Assembly (NCBI GenBank): GCA_013348845.1
Contig: CP054675.1
Span: 2,241,501 to 2,305,500, forward strand
DNA from: Candidatus Tepidiaquacella proteinivora
GTDB lineage: Bacteria > Bacteroidota > Ignavibacteria > Tepidaquicellales > Tepidaquicellaceae
Reading direction: 5' to 3'
Length of the DNA stretch: 64,000 nt
Part shown: positions 10,128 through 18,675 of the stretch, piece after piece
How positions within the stretch are numbered: position 1 is the first letter of the stretch
Layout of the letters: each line of letters opens with the position of its first letter
Position numbers and translations under genes: made by a program
Notes under the pieces: model-generated
What the model was told of the DNA's origin: nothing
Seen by the model: the letters and a program-made list of their open reading frames with translations, nothing else
The model's database searches: none

Positions 10128-11060
10128 TTATTCTACTTTTTGTTCTTTTGATATTTGTGAAAATACCTTAGATACCATTGCTACTACTGAAGCAATGTTT
10201 GAAAGGTCTGCAGGAATAATCATAGTGTTATTTTTCATTGCAAGTTTTCCAAACTCATTCAAATATTGTTCTGCGATTCTCAGATTTACAGCATTAATTC
10301 CACCTTTTTCATTAATTGCAGATGCTATCTCTCTAATACCCCATGCAGTTGCTTTTGCAACTCTTTCTATTTCCGCAGCTCTACCTTCCGCTTCATTTAT
10401 TCTTTTCATCTTTTCCCCTTCTGACCTTGCTATTGCTTCCTGTTTATCTCCTTCTGCTCTGTTTATCTTTGCTTGCTTTTCTCCTTCTGATTCAGCTATT
10501 AATGCCCTTTTCTCTCTTTCTGCACGCATCTGTTTCTCCATTGCGTCCTTAATACTTGTTGGGGGAGTTATATTCTTAATCTCATGTCTTGTTATTTTTA
10601 TTCCCCACGGATCTGAAGCTTTATCTACCGCAGTAACAATCTCGCTATTAATCTTTTCTCTTTCTTCAAAAGTTTTATCAAGGTCAATTTTTCCTATTTC
10701 ACTTCTCATTGTTGTTTGTGCAAGTTGTGTTGTTGCTATTATGTAATTACTTATTCCGTAAGACGCTTTTACAGGATCCACAACTTGTAAGTATAAAATC
10801 CCATCTACTTCAACCTGAATATTATCTTTAGTAATACAAATTTGAGGCGGAACATCAATAACCATTTCTTTCAAAGAATGCTTATAAGCAATCCTGTCAA
10901 TAAAAGGAACAAGTATATGAAATCCTGCTTCGAGAGTGGCATGATACTTACCAAGTCTCTCCACAATATATACAGTTCTTTGGGGAACAACATACGCAGT
11001 TTTAAGTAGCAGGATAATAAAAAATAAGATTAGAAAAATAATAATTATTGTTGCTGCCAT
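10128..11060 (-). CDS. SPFH/Band 7 stomatin-like protein
   Basis: A 310-aa membrane-anchored SPFH protein of the QmcA/slipin type. An N-terminal hydrophobic anchor (residues 3-22) is followed by the Band 7 domain beginning VPQRTVYIVERLGKYHATLE. A long charged helical region (~180-245), rich in Ala/Glu/Lys with repeated AEGEKQ/AEGDKQ units, is the oligomerising coiled coil. It is first in a two-gene operon with NfeD. It likely forms large ring or cage oligomers at the inner membrane. Confidence 0.93.
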   Translation of the reverse strand: MAATIIIIFLILFFIILLLKTAYVVPQRTVYIVERLGKYHATLEAGFHILVPFIDRIAYKHSLKEMVIDVPPQICITKDNIQVEVDGILYLQVVDPVKASYGISNYIIATTQLAQTTMRSEIGKIDLDKTFEEREKINSEIVTAVDKASDPWGIKITRHEIKNITPPTSIKDAMEKQMRAEREKRALIAESEGEKQAKINRAEGDKQEAIARSEGEKMKRINEAEGRAAEIERVAKATAWGIREIASAINEKGGINAVNLRIAEQYLNEFGKLAMKNNTMIIPADLSNIASVVAMVSKVFSQISKEQKVE

Positions 11061-11326
11061 TGTGATATGTTTAAGTTTTTAAAATTTATATAATATATGA
11101 AAATATTTTTCCTTATAATATAAAGAAATTTATCGCAAATTACATTACAATAATTTTGTTCTTATCAGTTTTTTGCATTTAGCATAAGATATTTATTGGG
11201 GAAATTAAAATTTGTATTCAGGTATATTCTATGTTAAAATTTAGACTTTCTGGAACAAAAATTAATATTAAATTGTATAGAAAATGTAATTAAGAAAAAA
11301 TATCTTTAAAAAAATCGTAAAATAAT

Positions 11327-11536
11327 TTGATATTCATATTTGGTTTTGGACATACAACTGAAAAAGATACAGGAAAAATTCAGGAACGATATTGTCCTGT
11401 ATGTAGGCAAAATGTATTTACTAAAATAATTGAAATTAAGAAATGGTTCACTTTTTTCTTTATTCCAATGATTCCTTACAGTAAATCTTTCTGGGAAGTA
11501 TGTCCAAACTGTGGAAATCTTAATAGAATTAATTAA
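11327..11536 (+). CDS. Small zinc-ribbon protein
   Basis: A 69-aa protein with two Cys pairs, CPVC and CPNC, separated by a hydrophobic WFTFFFIPMIPYSK segment, matching the bacterial zinc-ribbon small proteins that may dock to membranes. The only start in frame is TTG at 11327, without a visible Shine-Dalgarno. It sits 17 bp before the next exported-protein gene. Function is unknown. The paired Cys and conserved-looking core argue that it is real despite its size. Confidence 0.75.
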   Translation: MIFIFGFGHTTEKDTGKIQERYCPVCRQNVFTKIIEIKKWFTFFFIPMIPYSKSFWEVCPNCGNLNRIN

Positions 11537-11553
11537 AAATTAATAAAAAAATT

Positions 11554-13152
11554 ATGAGAATAAAAATTTTATTTCTGACCATTTTAACTTTGTTTTACGT
11601 TATTAGTTTTAATGCTTATGCTCAAAAATATAACAGACAAAAAGTTACTTTAAGTTCAGCAATTGCTCCGATAACAGTAAATCTTAAGTCTCTTTCAGTG
11701 CCAAGTCCAATAGTTGAAAGAGGTATTGAAGAGAATAAAGAAATGGGACCATTCAAATCACTCGAAGAATTTGAGATGGAACAAAAAAGACAAGTAATCC
11801 CGAAACAATTTTTTAACATTCATTTCTCTGATAAAGAGGAAATCTCATATTTATCTAATATTAATATAGTTTCTTCTTTTGTTGAAAATTCAAGGATAAA
11901 ATTAACACTTGAGCCCGGAGATCCTTCTATCGCTGTTGGTAAATCTCATGTTGTATTATTGAATAATGATGGAATTTATATTTACTCAAAGCAGAATAAT
12001 CAATTGGTTTATAAAAACAGTTTCAGAAATTTCTTTAACTCTGCAATGCCGATTTTTGACCCGATAATTATTTATGATGTTGATTATGAAAGATGGGTCT
12101 TTACAGTTGTTGCAAGGGATGATAATTATTTTCAATCTTTCATTTATATTGCTGTATCTCAATCTAATGATCCTACCAAAGATTGGTTCTATTATATTAT
12201 CGATGGGGGACAGGATGGGATGATTAAATCTAAGTATTGGGCAGATAGACCCTATTTATCAATTTCAAGTGATATTAAAGATAAAAAGAAAGGTGCGGTA
12301 GTTATTACCTCAAATCAATATGATTTTTATTCCTGGTATTATCAGTATTGTAAAATAAGATTATTTAAGAAAGAGGATTTATATAGCGGTAATCCTTTAA
12401 TTGAGTATTGGGACTTCTGGCGTTTTCAAAGTAATTTAACATCAGATATATTTAATTTAGCTCCTGCTACTCATTTGACTCCAACAAATAATGCAGAAAT
12501 TTACTTTTTCCAGACAAATGCTAATGGAGGTAACAGGGTTTATTTGTGGAAGTTGAGTAATCCATTATCCAATAATCCGGAGTTAAAAGAAATTAGCAGT
12601 ATCTCTGTAACGAATTATTATATTCCCCCTATGTCTCCTGTAAAAGATCAGAATAAGTTTATAAATATCTTCGACTGTAGAGTTTTAAATATTATGTATG
12701 CTGATAATATTTTGTATGCAGCGTATAATACTAAATATGACTGGGGGGAAGGGAATAACTGTATTTTTCGTGTGTTGAAGATATCAACACAAAATGGAAA
12801 CCTCATATCAGAAAGTGGATTTGGAGCTAAAGGATATTGGTATATGTTTCCTTGTGTAATACCTATTAAGAATGGAGATAGATTCAGTGATACTTTACTC
12901 GTTGGTTTTGCTCGAAGTTCAAATACAATATATCCGGAAGCAAGGGTAGTTTTATATGATGGAATTTCGAAATGGGGAAAATCATATTTAGTCTCCGAAG
13001 GTGTTAAACCAAAAGAACCAATGGGAAGATTAGGTGATTATAATTCAATAACTATTGACCCTTATAATTTTTCTAATTATTGGTTTGCTTCTTGTATTGC
13101 CGGTACTAATTTATGGGCTACAGGTATTGCAAATATTGAGATTATCAGATAA
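11554..13152 (+). CDS. Large exported protein of unknown function
   Basis: A 532-aa protein with an N-terminal signal peptide (cleavage near NAYAQ). The mature part has repeated aromatic-rich beta strands, for example DPIIIYDVDYERWVFTVVA and SNDPTKDWFYYIIDG, a pattern seen in Bacteroidota exported proteins with propeller-like folds. No sorting domain of the NPFNP type is seen at the C-terminus, so secretion by T9SS is not supported. There are no catalytic motifs I recognise. It is followed by the metK riboswitch region. Confidence 0.8.
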   Translation: MRIKILFLTILTLFYVISFNAYAQKYNRQKVTLSSAIAPITVNLKSLSVPSPIVERGIEENKEMGPFKSLEEFEMEQKRQVIPKQFFNIHFSDKEEISYLSNINIVSSFVENSRIKLTLEPGDPSIAVGKSHVVLLNNDGIYIYSKQNNQLVYKNSFRNFFNSAMPIFDPIIIYDVDYERWVFTVVARDDNYFQSFIYIAVSQSNDPTKDWFYYIIDGGQDGMIKSKYWADRPYLSISSDIKDKKKGAVVITSNQYDFYSWYYQYCKIRLFKKEDLYSGNPLIEYWDFWRFQSNLTSDIFNLAPATHLTPTNNAEIYFFQTNANGGNRVYLWKLSNPLSNNPELKEISSISVTNYYIPPMSPVKDQNKFINIFDCRVLNIMYADNILYAAYNTKYDWGEGNNCIFRVLKISTQNGNLISESGFGAKGYWYMFPCVIPIKNGDRFSDTLLVGFARSSNTIYPEARVVLYDGISKWGKSYLVSEGVKPKEPMGRLGDYNSITIDPYNFSNYWFASCIAGTNLWATGIANIEIIR

Positions 13153-13232
13153 AATCTTCTTTTAAAGTAACCGGAAGATATTTTATTTAATTTCTTATTT
13201 GAAAAAGTGAAATAATATTAATATTTTTATTC

Positions 13233-13317
13233 AGCATCAAGAGTATCAAATATTTTTATTTGATCGGCAACCGAGGTGAGACCCCACGGTGCTAAAATGA
13301 TGCGCGGAAAAATTCCG
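13233..13317 (+). promoter_or_regulatory. Compact SAM-I-clan riboswitch aptamer upstream of metK
   Basis: SAM-I hallmark elements occur in order: ATCAAGAG (13236-13243), CGGCAACC (13265-13272) and GGTGCTAA (13288-13295). P1 is GCATCA (13234-13239) with TGATGC (13298-13303). P2 is only 7 bp with a 6-nt loop (13245-13264), too short for the usual kink-turn. P3 (13270-13290) is ACCG/CGGT, a mismatch, then GG/CC. P1 closes immediately after the GCTAA joining segment, so P4 is absent. A 5-bp hairpin (13305-13317) follows P1 instead. The P2 loop could pair with the A-rich segment after GCT, and the P3 loop with GTCTC at 13324. I read it as a SAM-I/SAM-IV-like variant that shuts off metK when SAM is high. 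Confidence 0.8.
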
Positions 13318-13323
13318 AAAAAA

Positions 13324-13389
13324 GTCTCTCAATAAGAAAACCGCTTATTGAGAGCTATAGAAATGCTTGAAATAAGCGGTTTTTATTTT
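13324..13389 (+). terminator. Riboswitch expression platform (antiterminator/terminator)
   Basis: Two mutually exclusive hairpins share CTTATT. The first pairs CTCTCAATAAG (13326-13336) with CTTATTGAGAG (13344-13354). The second pairs AAAACCGCTTATT (13337-13349) with AATAAGCGGTTTT (13371-13383) and runs into a T-rich tract, as an intrinsic terminator does. The terminator ends 37 bp before the metK ATG. This is the expected layout of a transcription-terminating OFF switch. Confidence 0.8.
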
Positions 13390-13420
13390 AATATGAAAAT
13401 TTATAAATAAAAAAATAAAT

Positions 13421-14548
13421 ATGGAAAGAGAATTTCTTTTTACATCTGAATCAGTATCAAACGGACATCCTGATAAAATTGCTGACCAGATTTCCGATGC
13501 AATTCTTGATGCCTATTTAAAAGAAGATGAAAATGCGAAAGTTGCCTGTGAGGTTCTTATTACTGAAAACCTTATTGTTATAACAGGTGAATTTAAAAAG
13601 AATTCAAATAATAGTATTGATGTTGAAAATATTGCCAGAGAGGTTCTTAGAAATATTGGATATGAAAAAAGATGGAACTTTGACCCGGATAATTGTAAAA
13701 TTATTCCTATTATTAAAGAACAATGTGAAGAAATAACAAAAGGTGTAGAAAAATCACAGGGAAAAATTGGTGCCGGTGACCAGGGAATGATGTTCGGTTA
13801 CGCTACTAATGAAACATCAGAATTTATGCCATTACCTTTGGTGCTGGCACATAAATTAATGATGGAACACGATAAATTAAGAAGGGTAAAAGGTTTTGAA
13901 TGGATTGGTCCGGATGCTAAGTCTCAAGTTACTGTAAGATATAAAAACAACAAACCACTTTATGTAGAAAATGTAGTGGTATCAACTTTACATTCTAATA
14001 ATATGAGTGAAAAGGATGTTAAAGAACAAATAAAAACTTACTTAATTGATAAGGTTGTTCCTAAGGAAATTCGTTCTGATAATTTTTCCACATTTATAAA
14101 TCCGGCAGGTGCATTTACGAAAGGTGGGCCAAAAACTGATACAGGTTTAACTGGAAGAAAAATTGTTGTGGATACTTATGGTGGGTTTTGCCCCAATGGA
14201 GGCGGATGTTTTTCTGGTAAGGATGCTACAAAAGTAGATAGGTCTGCTTCATATATGGCAAGATTTCTTGCTAAAAATATTGTTGCTTCCGGATATGCTG
14301 AGAGATGCACTATTCAAATTGCTTATGCTATTGGATGTACAAGTCCGGTTTCTCTTATGGTTGACTTGCATAATACCGGAAGAATTGAAGAAAAAATACT
14401 TGAGAAAAAAATAACAGATAAGTACGATTTGTCTCCGGGAGGCATAATTGAAAAACTCAAATTAAAACAACCTATATATCAGAAGACAGCCGCATTTGGT
14501 CACTTCGGAAGAGCAGATTTTGAATGGGAAAAAATTGAAAAAATTTAA
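13421..14548 (+). CDS. metK: S-adenosylmethionine synthetase
   Basis: Makes SAM from ATP and methionine. At 375 aa all signature motifs are present: GHPDKIADQISDAILDAYL, GAGDQGMMFGYA, KSQVTVRY, and the P-loop-like GGGCFSGKDATKVDRSASYM. It is cytoplasmic and tetrameric or dimeric in known members. The ATG is 37 bp after the terminator of a SAM-I-clan riboswitch, so the product likely feeds back on its own gene. No neighbouring methionine-cycle gene is present. Confidence 0.98.
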   Translation: MEREFLFTSESVSNGHPDKIADQISDAILDAYLKEDENAKVACEVLITENLIVITGEFKKNSNNSIDVENIAREVLRNIGYEKRWNFDPDNCKIIPIIKEQCEEITKGVEKSQGKIGAGDQGMMFGYATNETSEFMPLPLVLAHKLMMEHDKLRRVKGFEWIGPDAKSQVTVRYKNNKPLYVENVVVSTLHSNNMSEKDVKEQIKTYLIDKVVPKEIRSDNFSTFINPAGAFTKGGPKTDTGLTGRKIVVDTYGGFCPNGGGCFSGKDATKVDRSASYMARFLAKNIVASGYAERCTIQIAYAIGCTSPVSLMVDLHNTGRIEEKILEKKITDKYDLSPGGIIEKLKLKQPIYQKTAAFGHFGRADFEWEKIEKI

Positions 14549-14650
14549 TCTTCATTTATTAATTTTTTAATAGAAATTTATTTTCGTAAATCTCTTTATT
14601 TATTTATATAAAAGAAATAAATTACAAAATAAACAAATAAATTATTTTTT

Positions 14651-17176
14651 ATGAAAAACTCAAAAATTACATTCATTAGTTTATTAATCTTTTGTGGATT
14701 AATTCTTTTTAGTTTTACAGATATGAACGATACAAAGTATCTTATGATGAATGAAAGAGTTATTAAAAGACTAAGTGATGGTGCTTTATATCAGAAAGGA
14801 ATTATTAATATTAAGTTCAAATCTGATATTATCCTTCAGGATAAATATAATTTTGGGATCCCTTCAATTGATGATATGTTAAAAGATATAAACCTTACTT
14901 CAATTGAACAGAGACATCCACTTAACCCTAATGTTTCAAAACGGAAAATTGGTGACGAAGAATTAGCAAAGATTTATAAAATTGAGTATAAATCAGATAA
15001 AGACCCCGGAGAATTTGCAGATGAAGTTTTCAAAAGAAATAGTTTTATATTAGATTGGGCAGAACCAGATTTTGTTATGGAAGCTGATTTTATCCCTAAT
15101 GATCCTTCCATTGGCTTACAGTGGTTTTTAAATAAAGTCAGCGCTTATGCAGGCTGGGATTTAAATCAGGGTGATACCAATATGGTTATTGGTATGGTAG
15201 ATTCTGGTAGTGACCTTGACCATCCGGATTTATTTGCGAATATTAAATTTAATTATCTTGAAAATCCTACTAATAATATTGATGACGATATGAATGGATA
15301 TATTGATGATTGGCGTGGTTGGGATTTTGCTGGTGCTGATTACCAGAATTTGAGCCAGGATAATGATCCTAATATATATGGACCTAACTGTGACCACGGT
15401 TCTCATACTTCCGGATGCGCATCTGAAGTTACTAATAATAACACGGGTGGAGCAGGTATAGGATTTAAATGTAAATTATTAATTTGCAAACATGGTGCAG
15501 ATAATGATTATACTAATGGCGGAACTTCTTATTTATATAATACTAATCTTGGAATGATTTATGTCTATCAAAATGGCGGAAAGATTATGAATTGTAGTTT
15601 CGGAAGTTCTACATATAGTGCATATACACAAACAATAGTTACTAATGCCTGGTATAATAACTGCATTTTAGTTGCTTCGGCTGGTAATGCCGGTACGAAT
15701 TCTCCAAGATATCCTGCTTCTTATGATTATGCTGTTTCTGTTGCTGCAACTGACCAGAATGATTTAAAAGCATGGTTTTCCAATTATCACTCAACTGTTG
15801 ATGTATGTGCCCCCGGAGTAAGTATTTACAGTACATTATGGAATAATACATATCAATATTATGATGGAACCTCAATGTCTGCTCCAATTACATCTGGAAC
15901 ATTAGCACTTATCAGGTGTAAGTTCCCGTCTATGAATTGTGAACAGGCGGTAAATAAATTGAAAGCTGGTGTTGACAGCATTTACCACCTTAACCCGGGA
16001 TATGTTGGTTTATTAGGTACAGGAAGGGTTAATGTCCTTAAATGTTTAACCCCAACAAGTGGATCTTTACAGGCAGATTTTATTGCTAATCAAACAAATA
16101 TTTCTCCGGGTCAAAGTGTGAATTTCACAGATTTATCAACTGGTGGTCCAACAAGTTGGAACTGGTCTTTCCCGGGTGGTAATCCATCTTCATCGACGCA
16201 ACAACATCCTCAGAATATTATTTATAATACAATTGGTTCTTATGATGTTACTTTACAAGTAAGTAATGGAAGTAATACCAGTACCTTAACAAAGCCAAAT
16301 TATATTAATGTTAGTCAGGGAAGTGTTTATAAATTATTCGAATCTTTTGAAAATACAACATTCCCACCGTCTGGCTGGATTAAAATTAATCCACTCGGTG
16401 GTCAATCAACAGGATGGGAAAGACAATTAAATGGTGTTACACCAGTTCCAGGTTTTGTTGGTGGTACTTTATATACTCCCCCAGGTGGTGGTAATGCTAT
16501 GGCTTTTTGCAATTATATTACAGGCAGTCCCAATGGCGGTAGTTCTGGTCCTTGTGACCAATGGTTAATTACACCACAAATTACAAATATACAACCGGGT
16601 GATTCACTTACTTTTATGTTGAGAAAATTTGGTGCTTATGTAGATAATTTATTTGTGAGAATATCAACAACTACACCAACTGTTGCAGCAATGAATATTA
16701 ATGTTGCAGATTTGACTTTTTCTGTTACGGACTCAGGATGGGTTATGTATAAATATAACATTGGCTCACTTGTTCCATCGGGTTCAAATATTTACATTGG
16801 ATTTAGAGAATATGTTACAAATGTTGCTGTTGATGGCGCTTCCTTTTCACTCGACCTTGTCAGAGTTACAAGACAATCATCAGGTATTACAATAAATCAC
16901 GGTGAAATTCCAAACTCATATATACTTGAGCAGAATTATCCAAATCCTTTTAATCCGGTAACAAATATAAAGTTTGGAATTCCTGTATCGACAAATGTTA
17001 AACTTATTGTATATGATATTACAGGTAAAGAAGTTGCATTATTATTGAACGAATATAAACAGGCAGGTCTTTATACATATTCCTTTGATGGTTCGCAACT
17101 TTCAAGTGGAGTATATTTTTACCGCATAATCGCAGGTAATTTTGTAGATACAAAAAGAATGATTATCGTAAAATAA
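14651..17176 (+). CDS. Secreted subtilisin-like protease with PKD domain and T9SS signal
   Basis: An 841-aa S8 serine protease. A signal peptide and an N-terminal prodomain (~40-150, ending FVMEADF) precede the catalytic domain with D184 (MVDSGSDLDHPDL), H249 (DHGSHTSG) and S408 (GTSMSAP). A PKD-type domain (~475-555, NWSFPGGNPSSS) and a carbohydrate-binding-like jelly-roll (~560-745, FENTTFPPSGW) follow. The last ~85 residues are a type IX secretion sorting domain, beginning near NYPNPFNPVTNIKFGIP and ending KRMIIVK. It is predicted to be exported and cell-surface attached or released, and to degrade extracellular protein. All three catalytic residues are intact. Confidence 0.95.
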   Translation: MKNSKITFISLLIFCGLILFSFTDMNDTKYLMMNERVIKRLSDGALYQKGIINIKFKSDIILQDKYNFGIPSIDDMLKDINLTSIEQRHPLNPNVSKRKIGDEELAKIYKIEYKSDKDPGEFADEVFKRNSFILDWAEPDFVMEADFIPNDPSIGLQWFLNKVSAYAGWDLNQGDTNMVIGMVDSGSDLDHPDLFANIKFNYLENPTNNIDDDMNGYIDDWRGWDFAGADYQNLSQDNDPNIYGPNCDHGSHTSGCASEVTNNNTGGAGIGFKCKLLICKHGADNDYTNGGTSYLYNTNLGMIYVYQNGGKIMNCSFGSSTYSAYTQTIVTNAWYNNCILVASAGNAGTNSPRYPASYDYAVSVAATDQNDLKAWFSNYHSTVDVCAPGVSIYSTLWNNTYQYYDGTSMSAPITSGTLALIRCKFPSMNCEQAVNKLKAGVDSIYHLNPGYVGLLGTGRVNVLKCLTPTSGSLQADFIANQTNISPGQSVNFTDLSTGGPTSWNWSFPGGNPSSSTQQHPQNIIYNTIGSYDVTLQVSNGSNTSTLTKPNYINVSQGSVYKLFESFENTTFPPSGWIKINPLGGQSTGWERQLNGVTPVPGFVGGTLYTPPGGGNAMAFCNYITGSPNGGSSGPCDQWLITPQITNIQPGDSLTFMLRKFGAYVDNLFVRISTTTPTVAAMNINVADLTFSVTDSGWVMYKYNIGSLVPSGSNIYIGFREYVTNVAVDGASFSLDLVRVTRQSSGITINHGEIPNSYILEQNYPNPFNPVTNIKFGIPVSTNVKLIVYDITGKEVALLLNEYKQAGLYTYSFDGSQLSSGVYFYRIIAGNFVDTKRMIIVK

Positions 17177-17206
17177 TTATTTAAAAAATCTTAATGGTTT
17201 ATAAAT

Positions 17207-17238
17207 AAAGGGCTGTCTATCAGCCCTTTATTTTTTTT
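17207..17238 (+). terminator. Terminator after subtilase gene
   Basis: A 9-bp stem AAAGGGCTG/CAGCCCTTT with a 5-nt loop is followed by an A and a run of eight T. It is a strong intrinsic terminator 30 bp after the subtilase stop. Confidence 0.9.
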
Positions 17239-17387
17239 CTCTGATAAAGGTATTCGTAAGAAGTACATTTTAAGAAAGTATAACTTGATTTGAAACTGAT
17301 TTTTAAGTATTTTATTTTTTTAAAAAATAAGAAAGGGTTTTCTTTTGCCTTTACAATTAACATATTTTTTTAACCAAATTAAAAATT

Positions 17388-17849
17388 ATGGATAACACTT
17401 ACCAAAATCAAATTCAGGGGTTTACTCCACAAAATCAAACCCCATCAAATTTTACTCCATTCATCATACAAAAAATGAAAGGTACTGCTACCTGGATGAA
17501 TGTAATAGGTATTATTTTAATTATTTTTACGGCTTTAATTTTTATTCTTGCAGCTTTTATTCTAACAGCCGGAAGTAAATCAAAACTTATTGGATTAAGT
17601 GGAGGGGTGAGTACTGCTGTTGCAATAGTTTATATTATTTTTGCAGTTCTGTTTTATCTTATTCCTGGTATTTTATTAATAGCACATGCAAATAAATTAA
17701 GGAGTTTTTCACTAACTAATAACCTCCCGGATTTTGAAGATGCAATTTCTAAAGGAAAAACTTTCTGGACTTATACCGGGGTACTTGCTCTAATTGTAAC
17801 AATATTATTCTTTATCGTTATTATAGTTTCAATTGCTGCAGGAAGTTAA
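17388..17849 (+). CDS. Small integral membrane protein (DUF5362-like)
   Basis: A 153-aa protein with a Gln/Asn-rich cytoplasmic N-terminus (~30 residues), then three hydrophobic spans near residues 35-62, 72-104 and 128-150. The second span is long and contains a glycine-rich start. The pattern resembles the DUF5362 family of Bacteroidota membrane proteins. No catalytic motif is present. It is a single-gene unit flanked by terminators. Confidence 0.75.
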   Translation: MDNTYQNQIQGFTPQNQTPSNFTPFIIQKMKGTATWMNVIGIILIIFTALIFILAAFILTAGSKSKLIGLSGGVSTAVAIVYIIFAVLFYLIPGILLIAHANKLRSFSLTNNLPDFEDAISKGKTFWTYTGVLALIVTILFFIVIIVSIAAGS

Positions 17850-17867
17850 TAATTTTAGTTAAATAAA

Positions 17868-17902
17868 AAAAGACAGCCATCTTATGTAGGTGGCTGTCTT
17901 TT
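17868..17902. terminator. Bidirectional terminator between convergent genes
   Basis: A 12-bp stem AAAAGACAGCCA/TGGCTGTCTTTT with an 11-nt loop lies between the membrane protein gene (plus) and the Gly/Trp/Arg-rich exported protein gene (minus). The A and T arms let it terminate in both directions. Confidence 0.88.
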
Positions 17903-17923
17903 AATTTTATTTAATAAAAAGGA

Positions 17924-18439
17924 TTATTTATTTCTGTATGGACAGTTTCTCCAGCCATATCCACGTCCCCAACCTCTACCTTGCCAATTATCATTATCAT
18001 CAGAATTTTGCCATCTCCAACAGCAGCAACATCCACGACCCCAGCCTCTGCCTTTTTTCCATCCATATCCTCTGTTGTCCCAGTTTTTACCACCTCTTGA
18101 CCAAAGAGGAAATCCTTTTTCATCTGCAAGTTTTATTACATTGTTGTTTTGAGTAATTTCATAGGGATAAATTTCATTGTATTTTGTGTTAACTTCGCCC
18201 TTAATTGTTGTAGAAGCATTAGTTTCTAACTTATAATTATTATTAGTCCAAAACCAATAAGGTCCTAATCTAACCTCATATTCTGTCCCGTCATCTGTTT
18301 TAAAAGTGGCAATTGGGTGATTTACATTTGTAATTGTACCGTTTAGTTCTTTTACATTATCTGGGTCAAGAGTCCTTTGGCCGAAAGTTATCGAAAAGGT
18401 TAATAGTACAATAACAAGAATTAAGATTTGCTTTTTCAT
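17924..18439 (-). CDS. Exported protein with Gly/Trp/Arg-rich, tetra-Cys tail
   Basis: A 171-aa protein with a cleavable signal peptide (cleavage near TFGQR). Residues ~25-95 look like a small beta-barrel, OB-like domain (ELNGTITNVNHPIATFKTDD, then TIKGEV). The last ~60 residues are low-complexity and basic: two GRGWGRG units, a run of four Cys (GCCCCWRW) and many Trp and Asn. Such a tail could bind metal, nucleic acid or polysaccharide; none is proved. The ATG follows an AAGGAG Shine-Dalgarno. I do not recognise a named family. Confidence 0.75.
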   Translation of the reverse strand: MKKQILILVIVLLTFSITFGQRTLDPDNVKELNGTITNVNHPIATFKTDDGTEYEVRLGPYWFWTNNNYKLETNASTTIKGEVNTKYNEIYPYEITQNNNVIKLADEKGFPLWSRGGKNWDNRGYGWKKGRGWGRGCCCCWRWQNSDDNDNWQGRGWGRGYGWRNCPYRNK

Positions 18440-18675
18440 TTTTGTTTTCTCCTTATATTTAATTTTTTATTTTTCATTTTTCACTTTAATTAATATGATA
18501 CAAATATTGTGCCAAACAATTTTCTTTGATTTTATTATTAAAATTACTAATTTTTTTATAATTACCTAATAATATCCTTATTCCTGCGACAAAATTGACG
18601 AAATGTTAAATTTATTCATTATATTAAATTTAGTTATTTTAAATTGAAAATTTACTAAATTTATAAAAAAATACT

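Noticed and set aside
10195-10746. Open frame of 183 codons antisense to the stomatin-like gene
   Set aside because: It mirrors the Ala/Glu/Lys-rich coiled coil of the real gene and encodes only low-complexity Ser/Leu/Phe sequence.
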